A stretch of DNA of 61,200 nucleotides, from the NCBI GenBank assembly GCA_016873895.1, contig VGVV01000011.1:1-61200 (forward strand), read 5' to 3'. The notes under the pieces are model-generated. The model was not told the origin of the DNA and did not search any database. It worked only from the letters and a program-made list of their open reading frames with translations. How positions within the stretch are numbered: position 1 is the stretch's first letter; every line of letters begins with the position of its first letter. The position numbers were made by a program, and so were the translations under genes. This document shows, one piece after another, positions 45,973-55,674 of this stretch. Source of the DNA: Ignavibacteria bacterium. GTDB taxonomy: Bacteria; Bacteroidota; Ignavibacteria; Kapaibacteriales; Kapaibacteriaceae.

Positions 45973-48474
45973 TTACTTTCCTGAACGCCATGTTTCTACC
46001 AACGCAGTATAGCGATCACGCAACGCTTCTGCCTCGTGAGAACTGGGGGCTTCTGCAGTCACAATGAATAGCTCTTCCTCTTTGTGTGGGAGCAAAAGTA
46101 CGGTTGAATTGCCTTCGCGAACTCTCACACCGTCGATCAGCATCCTATCCTTGCGTTCTGTGTGCTCCATGGCGAGGCGCATCACCGTTCCACGAGACTC
46201 ATAGGGACAGTTAACCATCATCGTGGATTGGTATCTTTTTGGCAATCCCATGTCGAGGTCCGACAGTGTTAGGCCTGTCTTTGCCAGCATTTCAAGAATC
46301 TTTGCCGCTGTATAGAGTCCGTCCGAGGCATTCAAGAATTCGGGAAAAATGAAGCCTCCACGTGTGCCGCCAACAAATGCCACGTTTGCGTCTTTCGTTG
46401 CTTCCATCATTGCCGAATGTGAATTACGTATTCTCCGTACTTCTACATTGTAGTCCTTGGCGATTGCCTCGATCTCCTCTGTTGCCTGAACGGGAATAGC
46501 AATTACATACGGCTCACGTTCCTTGTAGGTCTCGAGAACAAGCTTTGTAACGATGGTCAATAACCGCAAAGAAGTATACCACACGCCACGTTCATCTACG
46601 AGTGCCAACTTCTCTGCTCCTGGATCAAACTTGAAGCCAATCTGATATCCAAGCGATCTCATGATGGTCGCAGACTCATCAAGTACTTCACTAAGCGGAT
46701 CAGCAAAGTGAGCTGAGTCTACATAATTATTCATCGACAACGTACGACACTGCAGCTCTCCCAGAATTTGTGGGAACACCGTGGAAGCAAGCCCAAATGA
46801 GAAGTCAACAAGCAGCTTAAACTGCTGTTGTTGGATAACGTCTTCATGCAATGATGACAGCATTCGATCGATGTACATGGCCGTTGAACGTTCTGGGAAT
46901 GTGAGCCGTCCGACAGCCGTGTGATCAACTCTTCGAATATCTTCACCAAAATAAAAGCGCTCAATTGCTTTTGTCTGCGATGGGGGTATATCCCTTCCGT
47001 CACGTCCAAAGATGATAATATCTGTTTGATGCTCATTGCGTGGCGATCTGCGCACGTGGAATCCAGCAATAAACTTTCCGGACTTCAGCTCTTGGCGTGT
47101 TTGCGGTATGGATGTTGTCTGTAGGTCAGACACATTGCCCCCTGCACTCATGATACCAGCTGTGATGCTTCGCTTGATAATACGTGATACGGGATCATCG
47201 TCGCGAGAAGCAACCACGGTAGTGCCAACGCCAAACGAGACGCCCAACACACTGCCCAGCTTTGCCCCAAACTCTGGATTCACCTCGATGTTCGCTATTC
47301 CACTGATACGAGCATCGGTAAAGAGCTCACGAGACCAGCGCTCCTCCTGTACAATAGAGCGAGTAACGATTGCATGGGATTCTACAACTTTTCGCGGCCA
47401 GAGTTTCACGTGGGCAAACAATCTTGCATTCTCGCCAATAACGCAATCTTCTGCAATAATGGCATTCTCGCCAATTACGGCCAACGACCCAACAGTAACG
47501 TTATTACAGGCAACCGCATGATTGATCTCTGCGTAGTCGCCCACCTGAACGTTCTTCCATAAGACAGTATCTGTAAGAACAGCACCATGACCAATCACGC
47601 AGCCATCGCCGATAACACAATTACGTATGCGAGCATGCTCACCAATTGTTACATTATCGCCGATCACTACCAATCCATCCAATGCTGCTGTTGCCGCCAG
47701 TGTTAGCCCTGCACCATGCACGTATGAATCGTGCGACTGCCCCTTGAATTCAACATGGACCGACCCGCGCAAGACATCATTGTGTGCTAACTGGTATTCA
47801 TGTAGATTGCCAATATCTTTCCAGTATCCATCCGCGATATATCCATAAAGGGGCATCCCCTTCTGCAGCATAAGCGGATAGAGGTCTTTGCTGAAATCGA
47901 ACTCTGTTTTCGCTGGTATGAGATCTAAGACCTCGGGTTCAAGAATGTAAATTCCGGTATTAATCGTATCACTAAAGACTTCGCCCCATGTTGGCTTCTC
48001 TAAGAAGCGCGTGATACGGCCTTCAGCATCCGTCATCACAATACCATACTGAAGGGGCTCTGTTACACGCGTTAGCACGATTGTTGCTGCAGCGCCACGC
48101 TCTTTATGAAAGGCCACAGCCTTGTCGATATCGATGTCAGTAAGAACATCACCTGAGATGATGATGAATCGCTCATCGAGAAACTGCTGAGCATTCTTCA
48201 CGCTGCCAGCTGTGCCAAAGTCAGCCTCGGCCAACATATATCGCATTGATATACCGTGATCAACACCATCGGCGAAGTACTCTGTAATGTGCTCAGGTTG
48301 AAAGTACAGTAGCGATACAACATCGTGTATGCCGTACTTCTTTAGCAGTTCCACGATGTGTTCCATCATGGGTCTATTGGCAACGGGAACCATGGGCTTC
48401 GGACTCGACATCGTTAACGGACGAAGTCGAGTGCCAAAGCCTCCGGCCATAATAACGGCTTTGCGAATGCTCAT
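45973..48474 (-). CDS. NDP-sugar pyrophosphorylase fused to a phosphomannomutase-like domain
   Basis: 833 aa from ATG 48474 (MSIRKAVIMAGGFGTRL). Domain order: sugar-phosphate nucleotidyltransferase (GGFGTRLRPLT, about 9-245), left-handed beta-helix with hexapeptide repeats (about 265-380), then an alpha-phosphohexomutase-like region (about 395-830). The phosphoserine loop that should read TASHNP is HVRRSPRNEHQTD, the same type seen in cyanobacterial and Thermus fused GMPP proteins, so mutase activity is uncertain. Probable role: GDP-mannose or another nucleotide sugar for polysaccharide. Flanked by ptsN-like and acs. Confidence 0.85.
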   Translation of the reverse strand: MSIRKAVIMAGGFGTRLRPLTMSSPKPMVPVANRPMMEHIVELLKKYGIHDVVSLLYFQPEHITEYFADGVDHGISMRYMLAEADFGTAGSVKNAQQFLDERFIIISGDVLTDIDIDKAVAFHKERGAAATIVLTRVTEPLQYGIVMTDAEGRITRFLEKPTWGEVFSDTINTGIYILEPEVLDLIPAKTEFDFSKDLYPLMLQKGMPLYGYIADGYWKDIGNLHEYQLAHNDVLRGSVHVEFKGQSHDSYVHGAGLTLAATAALDGLVVIGDNVTIGEHARIRNCVIGDGCVIGHGAVLTDTVLWKNVQVGDYAEINHAVACNNVTVGSLAVIGENAIIAEDCVIGENARLFAHVKLWPRKVVESHAIVTRSIVQEERWSRELFTDARISGIANIEVNPEFGAKLGSVLGVSFGVGTTVVASRDDDPVSRIIKRSITAGIMSAGGNVSDLQTTSIPQTRQELKSGKFIAGFHVRRSPRNEHQTDIIIFGRDGRDIPPSQTKAIERFYFGEDIRRVDHTAVGRLTFPERSTAMYIDRMLSSLHEDVIQQQQFKLLVDFSFGLASTVFPQILGELQCRTLSMNNYVDSAHFADPLSEVLDESATIMRSLGYQIGFKFDPGAEKLALVDERGVWYTSLRLLTIVTKLVLETYKEREPYVIAIPVQATEEIEAIAKDYNVEVRRIRNSHSAMMEATKDANVAFVGGTRGGFIFPEFLNASDGLYTAAKILEMLAKTGLTLSDLDMGLPKRYQSTMMVNCPYESRGTVMRLAMEHTERKDRMLIDGVRVREGNSTVLLLPHKEEELFIVTAEAPSSHEAEALRDRYTALVETWRSGK

Positions 48475-48499
48475 AGGTTCAAAAATAGGTACAGGACAA

Positions 48500-50470
48500 T
48501 CACCGCAATCGTTCCAGAACTGCGGCATCCTCAAGCGTAGTGGTATCGCCTGTTGCAACTGCACCTGTTACGATCTCGCGTAGCAAACGCCTCATGATCT
48601 TGCCGCTTCGTGTCTTGGGTAGGGCTTCGGCAAAATGTATGTCGTCTGGTCTGGCAATCTGACCGATTTCGCGCGCTACATGCTCTCGTAGTAATGCCGC
48701 AAGCTTTTTAGTATCTGCACGCGCATGGGTAGCCTTAACCGTAACGAATGCAACTAAAGCCTGCCCTTTCACCGTATCTGGACGCGCCACAACGGCCGCC
48801 TCTGCCACCGCAGGGTGAGAGACCAAGGCACTCTCGATCTCTGCAGTACCCAGCCTGTGGCCACTTACGTTTACAACATCATCTACCCTGCCGATAATCC
48901 AAATGTTACCAGAGGTATCTTTTCTAGCACCGTCACCTGTAAAGTACCATCCTGGGTGAGATTTCGATTGGGGGAATTCACTCCAATAGGTTTCTACGTA
49001 ACGCTTGTCATCACCATAGACTGTTCGTAACATCGACGGCCAAGGGTGTTTAACAACCAGCAGCCCCCCCTCATTCGGTTTGCACGACGTTCCGTCCTTG
49101 CGAACTACATCAATCTGGATTCCGGGAAGGGGCTTTGTAGCTGTTCCAGGCTTTGTAACGGTTGCACCAGGAACCGGTGATATCATAATCGCCCCAGTTT
49201 CGGTTTGCCACCAGGTATCTACGATCGGACAGCGTTCCCCTCCAATCACGGTATGATACCACATCCACGCCTCGGGATTGATTGGCTCTCCAACTGTGCC
49301 GAGCAGCCGCAACGAAGAAAGGTCGTAGTCACGGGGCCATTGATCTCCCCACTTCATGAATGATCGGATTGCCGTTGGCGCCGTGTAGAATATTGTTACG
49401 CCATGCCGCTCGATAATGTCCCAGAATCGTCCTGCATCTGGCCAATTGGGAGCCCCCTCATACATAACGATTGTTGCTCCATTAAGAAGCGGACCATACA
49501 CCACATACGAGTGTCCTGTTATCCATCCAATATCAGCAGTACAGAAATACACATCTTCATCATGCAGGTCGAATACGACCTTACTCGTATAGGCCACCTG
49601 CGTCATGTAGCCGCCTGTAGTGTGCAGAATACCCTTGGGTTTGCCCGTTGATCCACTTGTATAGAGTATGAAAAGTGGGTGTTCAGAACTCAACGATTCC
49701 GGCTCACATTCTGCTGTTACGGTCTCCATTCGCTCATGCCACCACACATCGCGACGTGCCTTCATAGCAACGCTGTCACCTGAATGACGCAGCACCACGA
49801 CGTGCTTCACTGATTTGCATTTCAGAAGAGCTTCGTCTGCGGCTGCCTTTAACCCCGATGTTTCACCGCGTCGGATTGCTCCATCTTGCGTGATCAAGAC
49901 TTTTGCCTTGGAGTCGTTCATGCGCTCGCGAAGTGCCGCACTGCTGAATCCACCGAAGATCACGTTGTGCACAGCCCCAATGCGAGCGCAGGCAAGCATT
50001 GCGATAGCAGCCTCAGGTACCATACCCATGTAGATAGCCACCACGTCACCTGCTACAACGCCAAGACTGCGAAGCATGTTCGATGCTTTGCAAACTTCTC
50101 TGTGCAGCTGGTGATACGTTAGTGTTCGCTGCTCTCCGTGTTCGCCTTCCCAAATGATGGCTGCTTTATTGCGGCGAGCATCTGCTAAGTGACGGTCAAG
50201 ACAATTCATCGAAAGGTTTGTTGAGCCTCCAACAAACCATTGAGCATGGGGATGTTTCCATGTAAATGCCTTCTTCCAAGGTTTGAACCACGCCAACTCC
50301 TTGGCACGCTCTTCCCAAAAGGTTACGACATCCTGTTCAGCAGACTTCGCAAGCTTGGCTAGCGACTTACTGCTTGATATGAGAGCTCGTTCAGAGAACT
50401 CTCGAGAAGGGGCAAACGTTCGCTCTTCTTGCAGAACCGAGCTAATACGTTGTTCATCCATGTTTCGCAC
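48500..50470 (-). CDS. acs: Acetyl-CoA synthetase
   Basis: 656 aa, full-length AMP-forming Acs. Motifs: [19 protein letters not shown] (ATP-binding loop, about 265-283), [42 protein letters not shown], and the acetyl-regulated Lys in [15 protein letters not shown]. It activates acetate for the TCA cycle, glyoxylate route or lipid synthesis. It is 25 bp from the nucleotidyltransferase start and 4 bp after the isochorismatase-like gene. Confidence 0.96.
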   Translation of the reverse strand: MRNMDEQRISSVLQEERTFAPSREFSERALISSSKSLAKLAKSAEQDVVTFWEERAKELAWFKPWKKAFTWKHPHAQWFVGGSTNLSMNCLDRHLADARRNKAAIIWEGEHGEQRTLTYHQLHREVCKASNMLRSLGVVAGDVVAIYMGMVPEAAIAMLACARIGAVHNVIFGGFSSAALRERMNDSKAKVLITQDGAIRRGETSGLKAAADEALLKCKSVKHVVVLRHSGDSVAMKARRDVWWHERMETVTAECEPESLSSEHPLFILYTSGSTGKPKGILHTTGGYMTQVAYTSKVVFDLHDEDVYFCTADIGWITGHSYVVYGPLLNGATIVMYEGAPNWPDAGRFWDIIERHGVTIFYTAPTAIRSFMKWGDQWPRDYDLSSLRLLGTVGEPINPEAWMWYHTVIGGERCPIVDTWWQTETGAIMISPVPGATVTKPGTATKPLPGIQIDVVRKDGTSCKPNEGGLLVVKHPWPSMLRTVYGDDKRYVETYWSEFPQSKSHPGWYFTGDGARKDTSGNIWIIGRVDDVVNVSGHRLGTAEIESALVSHPAVAEAAVVARPDTVKGQALVAFVTVKATHARADTKKLAALLREHVAREIGQIARPDDIHFAEALPKTRSGKIMRRLLREIVTGAVATGDTTTLEDAAVLERLR

Positions 50471-50474
50471 CTCG

Positions 50475-51017
50475 CTACTTTACCAGTGCAGATATCTTCT
50501 TGAACGTCTCAGTGCCAGCCTCGCGCAAGAACTCAAACAGTATCGATTCCATTGTTGTAATAACTGCCCCATGCTGTCTCATGCGTTCGATTGCAATCCG
50601 CTTATCGTTTGCTGAACGCGAGGAGACGCAATCCTCGACAACAATCACAGTTCTGCCAAGCTCAATCAGGTCTAAGGCAGTTTGTAAAACGCACACATGA
50701 GTCTCGATACCGAATAGCAATACATGGTGTCGGCTACTGCCAAGGATGTTGGCTTCGATATCCGTAGACCCACAACAACTAAATGTGATCTTCTCGATGG
50801 CATCGTATTCATCCAGTGCCTCTCGGATGCTCGGAATCGTTTCACCAAGCCCCTTTACATATTGCTCTGTAACATGAATCGGAACTTCTAATAGCTGCAG
50901 ACCGCGAATCAAGATTGCGGAGCGTCGCGCGAGTTCGTTGTATTCATGTATGTGCGGGAAGAGACGCTCTTGTATGTCGATGCAGATAGCCTGAGTTTGT
51001 TTTGCTTCCAGCAACAT
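50475..51017 (-). CDS. Isochorismatase-like cysteine hydrolase
   Basis: 180 aa, short form of the isochorismatase/nicotinamidase superfamily. The D-K-C triad is visible: Asp14 (CIDIQERLF), Lys76 (IEKITFSCC) and Cys109 ([10 protein letters not shown]). Family members hydrolyse amides or similar; this YcaC-like size does not indicate the substrate. It is the first gene before acs, with a TAGATTTG box and AAGGAATCC upstream of its start. Confidence 0.85.
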   Translation of the reverse strand: MLLEAKQTQAICIDIQERLFPHIHEYNELARRSAILIRGLQLLEVPIHVTEQYVKGLGETIPSIREALDEYDAIEKITFSCCGSTDIEANILGSSRHHVLLFGIETHVCVLQTALDLIELGRTVIVVEDCVSSRSANDKRIAIERMRQHGAVITTMESILFEFLREAGTETFKKISALVK

Positions 51018-51049
51018 AGTGGATTCCTTTAGGTTGATAGATGGCTGCC

Positions 51050-51057
51050 CAAATCTA
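51050..51057 (-). promoter_or_regulatory. Candidate -7 box TAGATTTG for the isochorismatase-acs operon
   Basis: Minus-strand TAGATTTG matches TAnnTTTG, 32 bases upstream of the start at 51017, leaving a leader that contains AAGGAA. It lies in the 65-bp gap after the EamA gene. Confidence 0.4.
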
Positions 51058-51082
51058 CGGATGCAAAGCCATGTGTCAGTAT

Positions 51083-51955
51083 CTACGATCGCTGAGTTAT
51101 TACCACCCCGGCAAGAGCTAATACGCCGCCAACGATGTAGCTTATGGAAGGCTCTAAATTGAATAGCATCAGCGCTAGTATTGAGGTAAGAATAGGCTGT
51201 AGATTGTTGAAAACGGCCACATTGCTTGATTGCAGCCTACTCAAGGCTACATACCATAGCCCATAGCCGATGGCAGATGTTACAACACCGAGATAAAACA
51301 ACTCAAGCCAAACCGATGCAGAATCGCGCCCTGTCAATACGTCAAAAGGCGCATGAACCGGCGCTACAATCCACAATGGCACATACAGCAGCATTCCACC
51401 AAAAAACGTGAGCGCAATTGCCTGAACGGCACCATATCGCTCGATAAGCTGCTGACTGTAAAATGTATATGCCGCCCACGAGATACTGGCACATAAAACC
51501 ATGACGTTGCCCAACGATTGCTCAGGCAGCACCTGCAGGCCCCGTTCATTAAGCACGACAACTGCACCAGCGATTGCAGTAACAATGCCTATCCATTTCT
51601 TTATGGAAACCTTTTGACGATAAACTATGCTAGCCAAAAAGACAACAAAGACAGGGGTGAGTGCATATGCAAGAGATGCATTGGGTGCGGTAGTAAACTT
51701 GACACCCCAAACAAACAGCACTTGATTGATGGAAATGTTTAATAGTCCAAGCACAACTATGAGCATAAGGTCCTGACGTTGTACTGACTTCCATGTTCTT
51801 CTTCGAATGGCAAACCATAAAGCAAACGCGCTGCATGTAAAGAGACCTCGCACGAGCACGACATGGATTGGATGCAACATCTCTGTAATGTCATCGGTAA
51901 CGAGGTGTGTGCTTGATGCTATCAGCTGTTGAATAAAAAGAAGCAGATAGATCAT
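51083..51955 (-). CDS. EamA/DMT family membrane transporter
   Basis: 290 aa with ten predicted membrane helices arranged as two five-helix EamA repeats (about 1-135 and 145-290). These are inner-membrane exporters of metabolites; the substrate is not predictable. It overlaps the glycosyltransferase gene by 4 bp (ATGA). Last gene of the FemAB-GT4-EamA run. Confidence 0.85.
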   Translation of the reverse strand: MIYLLLFIQQLIASSTHLVTDDITEMLHPIHVVLVRGLFTCSAFALWFAIRRRTWKSVQRQDLMLIVVLGLLNISINQVLFVWGVKFTTAPNASLAYALTPVFVVFLASIVYRQKVSIKKWIGIVTAIAGAVVVLNERGLQVLPEQSLGNVMVLCASISWAAYTFYSQQLIERYGAVQAIALTFFGGMLLYVPLWIVAPVHAPFDVLTGRDSASVWLELFYLGVVTSAIGYGLWYVALSRLQSSNVAVFNNLQPILTSILALMLFNLEPSISYIVGGVLALAGVVITQRS

Positions 51956-53064
51956 CTTGCTTGCAGAGTATGTTCAATTGCTGCGCATACAACATGAACC
52001 TGATGTTCATGCGACAACTCACGAATCGACTCACATGCGTTGATGCACGCTCGCCGTGCATCGCCACTGAGCAACGTCTGCGTTACATGTGCAATCTCTT
52101 CGGGAGAAAGGACTCTCTGCACCAAGCCCCCTACAGGGTACTTCTCGATATGCTGGCGCATCGCTGGTAGGTCTGTAACGATCGATGGGATACGTGCGTT
52201 CATGTACTCAAACAGTTTATTTGGGAGCGCATATTCATAGCTAAGCGAGAGCGGCTCTATAAGGCATAATCCTAGATCAGCACCGCAGGTGTAGGAATGC
52301 AACTCGTTATACGGCACGCTTCCAAGCCAGTGCACACGATCTGAAACACCCATCTGCCTGGCCCATGATTGAAGCTCGGTTAGCGCAGGACCATCACCAA
52401 GCACCGCAAGGTGAACATCCGGCATCAGCTTCATTGCCTCAAAGAAGGGTGCGATGCCACGCCCATGATGAACCACCCCCTGATAAAGAACAAGAGGTAC
52501 GTTTTCCGAAAGCGAACATCGTTGGCGCAAGGGGCTAGGCACTGCGTCCTTGTACGGAGGTGTGTTCAGGAGCACCAACGGCCTGCTAGCAAGTCGAAAT
52601 CTGTCTCGAACCAATTCCGCATCCAGTTCGCCCGAAACGATGATTGTATCAACAGTGCGCAGCTGCCGTTCCTCATGGCGGGTGATAATCGTTTGTTTGA
52701 CGCCCCGCCCTTGCAGTGGTCCAAGAGCAAAGTTGAGTTCGCGCATGTCATAGAACAATCGAGCACGTGATCTCCCAGCAATTACTGCAGATCCAGCCAA
52801 TGCGAACACGTCCATGGCAATCACAATCTTGGCGGATACCGTTGAAGTTGAACACATTCGCGTTAACGACCACCACCTGCGCAGCGCTCGTCCGCCAGGA
52901 TCTTTCCAAACGATTTTCTCAAACGTTGTGTCCAGACGATCACTGAAGCCACCGAGCACCAAAACTGAGAGCCCACGTTTAGCTAGTGCATCTGCAAGAT
53001 TAGCAGTTCGAGCATCGCGCGTGATATCCGCGAGTGCAACCAACAAAACATCGCAGTGCTGCAT
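51952..53064 (-). CDS. Family 4-like glycosyltransferase
   Basis: 370 aa from ATG 53064, the closest start after the FemAB-like stop (4 bp); 18 more codons are open upstream but overlap that gene. Two Rossmann lobes, the C-terminal one with VLYQGVVHHGRGIAPFFEA, LGDGPALTEL and ALPNKLFEYMNARIPSIVTD, the sugar-nucleotide-binding signature of GT4. Likely adds a sugar to LPS, capsule or a glycan. It is flanked by a GNAT/FemAB-like protein and an EamA transporter. Confidence 0.82.
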   Translation of the reverse strand: MQHCDVLLVALADITRDARTANLADALAKRGLSVLVLGGFSDRLDTTFEKIVWKDPGGRALRRWWSLTRMCSTSTVSAKIVIAMDVFALAGSAVIAGRSRARLFYDMRELNFALGPLQGRGVKQTIITRHEERQLRTVDTIIVSGELDAELVRDRFRLASRPLVLLNTPPYKDAVPSPLRQRCSLSENVPLVLYQGVVHHGRGIAPFFEAMKLMPDVHLAVLGDGPALTELQSWARQMGVSDRVHWLGSVPYNELHSYTCGADLGLCLIEPLSLSYEYALPNKLFEYMNARIPSIVTDLPAMRQHIEKYPVGGLVQRVLSPEEIAHVTQTLLSGDARRACINACESIRELSHEHQVHVVCAAIEHTLQAR

Positions 53065-53068
53065 CACG

Positions 53069-54043
53069 TTACCTGGTGTGCAGATGGTATGTAGACCGCA
53101 AGATGCCCCGAGAATCAAAACGCTCTTTAAAATTGATAAGGTGAATGGAAGGCGTCATTGGATTGTCCGACTTTGTGTCTTGAGAAACACCAATATCCAC
53201 CCATTCAAAACCCCTCTCAACGGCCCATTGGCATGTTTCATACATGATCAGGTAAACAGGATGTAAATGCTCATATTCATACAGAAGCATGTTATAGAAG
53301 CATAAAGCCACCTTGCTATTGGGCAAAAACAGCAGCGAACCAGCAATTGGTATATCGTCGTGATAGACCATAGTTAGGCGAAGCTTCTCAGGCATCAGCT
53401 CGCGCAAACGCAGGAGTTCCTCCAAAGTATGCGTTGGCTTGGCATCATGCTTGGCCTTGTTCTCAACAAGGATGCGATGAAACGTTTCGTAATCATCACT
53501 TTCTCGAATACAGATACGTTTATTCCGCAGAATGCGGTTGATATTCCTGCGAGCAGACACAGAGAAGTGCGCAAAGAAATCTCGTCCGTGCTTTAAGTCT
53601 ATGGCATGCGAGATATAGTGCAACTCAAAGTCAGCCTTACGGTAGAGCATCGCATATTCATGGTGCTGACTGTAGTTGAGCGTGTAGATCAATGGTGCTG
53701 GTATCAGATATGCATCATGAATACCAACGGATCGGCAGTACTCAATAAATGCATCGACCACAGCAAGCGTTAGCTCGAATGATGCGTCCATCGTACAAAT
53801 CGAACCATACGATGCACCAGTAGGAGACCAGAATGCTCCCTCCTTGTTGATGCCCCCAGGTAGAACAGCCACCAGTTTCTGACCATCACGAAACATGAGA
53901 TGACGCCAATTCCATCTACCCTCTGGATGATAATCGAGGAATTGCTGCATGTGAAACATCGTACCATTGTTCGATGCTGCAACAAATGCATCCCACTCCT
54001 GTTTGTTCGACGCTGTGTATGGGTGTACTGTGATCACGTTCAT
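53069..54043 (-). CDS. FemAB/GNAT-fold acyltransferase-like protein
   Basis: 324 aa. N-terminal EWDAFVAASNNGTMFHMQQFLDYH is typical of FemAB-like GNAT proteins; the C-terminal GNAT half follows (about 180-315, MVYHDDIPIAGSLLFLPNSKVA). Such proteins ligate amino acids to peptidoglycan precursors or add acyl groups to polysaccharides. Next to a GT4 gene, a polysaccharide role is more likely. Substrate unknown. A TAACTTCG box lies 20 bases upstream of the start, within the divergent gap. Confidence 0.75.
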   Translation of the reverse strand: MNVITVHPYTASNKQEWDAFVAASNNGTMFHMQQFLDYHPEGRWNWRHLMFRDGQKLVAVLPGGINKEGAFWSPTGASYGSICTMDASFELTLAVVDAFIEYCRSVGIHDAYLIPAPLIYTLNYSQHHEYAMLYRKADFELHYISHAIDLKHGRDFFAHFSVSARRNINRILRNKRICIRESDDYETFHRILVENKAKHDAKPTHTLEELLRLRELMPEKLRLTMVYHDDIPIAGSLLFLPNSKVALCFYNMLLYEYEHLHPVYLIMYETCQWAVERGFEWVDIGVSQDTKSDNPMTPSIHLINFKERFDSRGILRSTYHLHTR

Positions 54044-54062
54044 GTGGAATTCTAATGCCCTG

Positions 54063-54070
54063 CGAAGTTA
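54063..54070 (-). promoter_or_regulatory. Candidate -7 box TAACTTCG for the FemAB-GT4-EamA operon
   Basis: Minus-strand TAACTTCG, a TAnnTTYG match 19 bases upstream of ATG 54043. Confidence 0.35.
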
Positions 54071-54081
54071 CGGGTCAGAGC

Positions 54082-54089
54082 TATATTTG
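54082..54089 (+). promoter_or_regulatory. Candidate -7 box TATATTTG for the small barrel gene
   Basis: Perfect TAnnTTTG match, 38 bases before ATG 54128, with GAGGATC as a ribosome site in the leader. Confidence 0.45.
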
Positions 54090-54127
54090 GACGCAGTCAA
54101 TCACATACCATTGTAGAGGATCTATTC

Positions 54128-54613
54128 ATGAAGAGGCTAGTATATCTTTTTTGCACGATAACACTTGCAACCATCATTGCCTATGCGCAGCCCAAAGAAG
54201 AGAGTATCGGATTGGGGGCATCTACAGGATGGGCAGAGGGGGCTAACCTTACCTATGTTATCGGACAAGACGTACATTTGGGATTTCAGCTTGGGGCATA
54301 CATTGACGGCAAGTTTGCACCTACCATTGCGCCGCAAGTACGCTACTTTTTATCACACAATGGAAACTTTCATCCGTTCGTCATTGGATCTGTGCTTATC
54401 TCTGACAGGGCCCAGTTAAAAGATGGTACACAGCGACTATATTTTGGAAGCAAGATGGACCTCATTGCTGGTGCTGGGGCGTCGTATTTCCCGGCGAAAG
54501 ACGTGCACATCTACGCCCAGCTCTCTGCAATTGAATTGCCTCTTAACGGTAACTCTGAGTTGGCCTTTGGTCTGCTCAAACCTGCTGTAGGTATTGAGTG
54601 GTTTATCTGGTAG
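54128..54613 (+). CDS. Small exported outer-membrane beta-barrel protein
   Basis: 161 aa. Signal peptide MKRLVYLFCTITLATIIAYA then QPK. The mature part alternates hydrophobic and polar residues in strand-length pieces (GLGASTGWAE, NLTYVIGQDVHLGFQLGAYI, APQVRYFL, LYFGSKMDLIAGAGASYF) and ends in Trp (WFIW), the usual C-terminal aromatic of a barrel. Eight or so strands; no family recognised. Alone between two operons, with its own promoter box and a short hairpin after the stop. Confidence 0.75.
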   Translation: MKRLVYLFCTITLATIIAYAQPKEESIGLGASTGWAEGANLTYVIGQDVHLGFQLGAYIDGKFAPTIAPQVRYFLSHNGNFHPFVIGSVLISDRAQLKDGTQRLYFGSKMDLIAGAGASYFPAKDVHIYAQLSAIELPLNGNSELAFGLLKPAVGIEWFIW

Positions 54614-54628
54614 ACGTAGCCGTCTTTT
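54612..54628 (+). terminator. Short hairpin after the barrel gene, weak terminator
   Basis: AGACG-TAGC-CGTCT followed by TTT. The stem is only 5 bp, so termination is doubtful. Confidence 0.35.
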
Positions 54629-54646
54629 CAAAAAAGAATAATTGCA

Positions 54647-55396
54647 TTAGAGAGGGTGTTGTGCTAGAAATGCACGCACCCTCTCGGCATCTTCAGGAGT
54701 ATCGACGCTGATAAATTCCACGTCGGTTTCAACGCATACAAAACGACTGCCCGCTTCGAGAAGTCGGAGCTGCTCCAGCGACTCAGAACGTTCAAGGGCA
54801 CAGACCGGCAAGGCCACGTGACGTTCAAGGGCAGCCATGCGGTATGCATACACACCAATGTGCTTCCAGTAAGTCTGGTAGTCAAGCCATTGACGAATCT
54901 CCGCACCTCGCAGGTAAGGGATAGGCGATCGCGAGAAGTATACAGCCATGCCACTTGCAGTTGTTGCAACCTTGACAACATTCGGATCAAGCAGGTCATC
55001 GTGGTTTGTGATCCGCGTTACGGGCGTTGAAACATCTGCGCTGCTCACGACGAGAGCGTCTACGAGTTGTGTTAGCACTTTAGGCTGAAGCAAAGGCTCA
55101 TCACCTTGAATGTTGATCACAACATCGGGCTCTATATCCAGCATTTGTGCAACTGCATAACAGCGGTCCGTGCCGCTCGGCAGTTCGGAGTCGGTTAGCA
55201 TGGCCTCGGCACCTATGCGCTGGGCCTCCTGCATGATCAGTTCAGAATCTGTTGCGATGATCACGCGATCAAGCTGTGCACATGCATGCGCAGCTCTCCA
55301 AACACGCTCAATCATTGACTGGCCACATAGGTCCACAAGGGGCTTGCCTGGCAGCCGCGTTGCGGCATAACGGGCAGGAATAATGCCCACGATCAT
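54647..55396 (-). CDS. kdsB: 3-deoxy-manno-octulosonate cytidylyltransferase
   Basis: 249 aa, nucleotidyltransferase that makes CMP-Kdo for LPS. Motifs: VGIIPARYAATRLPGKPLVDLCG near the N-terminus and VVINIQGDEPLL about residue 90. It tells us the cell makes LPS. It overlaps gatC by 4 bp and so is translated with an unrelated tRNA amidation subunit. Confidence 0.95.
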   Translation of the reverse strand: MIVGIIPARYAATRLPGKPLVDLCGQSMIERVWRAAHACAQLDRVIIATDSELIMQEAQRIGAEAMLTDSELPSGTDRCYAVAQMLDIEPDVVINIQGDEPLLQPKVLTQLVDALVVSSADVSTPVTRITNHDDLLDPNVVKVATTASGMAVYFSRSPIPYLRGAEIRQWLDYQTYWKHIGVYAYRMAALERHVALPVCALERSESLEQLRLLEAGSRFVCVETDVEFISVDTPEDAERVRAFLAQHPL

Positions 55397-55674
55397 CCGA
55401 GAACCTTTGGAACTTTGATAAAGGCCTCGTTCTTCTTCGGTGCATTGCGGAGTGCGTCAGCGGTAGGAACCGTCTGGCCTGCTACATCATCGCGCAGCAC
55501 ATTCTCCTGTTGGGTAACTGCTGTCATTGGCTCAACACTGCTCATATCTACGTTATTGATAACGCTGACAGCAGAAATGATCTTCTCAAACTCGGCAAGA
55601 AACACCTGCGCTTGTTCATCAGTAAAGCGCAAGCGTGCCAGTTCGGCAATTGCATGTATGTCTTGTACGGTCAT
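55393..55674 (-). CDS. gatC: Asp/Glu-tRNA(Gln) amidotransferase subunit C
   Basis: 93 aa, small GatC: IHAIAELARLRFTDEQ near the N-terminus, NVDMSSVEPMTAV in the middle and APKKNEAFIKVPKVLG at the end are family features. It stabilises GatA-GatB, which are not in this window. Overlaps plsC and kdsB by 4 bp on either side. Confidence 0.93.
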   Translation of the reverse strand: MTVQDIHAIAELARLRFTDEQAQVFLAEFEKIISAVSVINNVDMSSVEPMTAVTQQENVLRDDVAGQTVPTADALRNAPKKNEAFIKVPKVLG

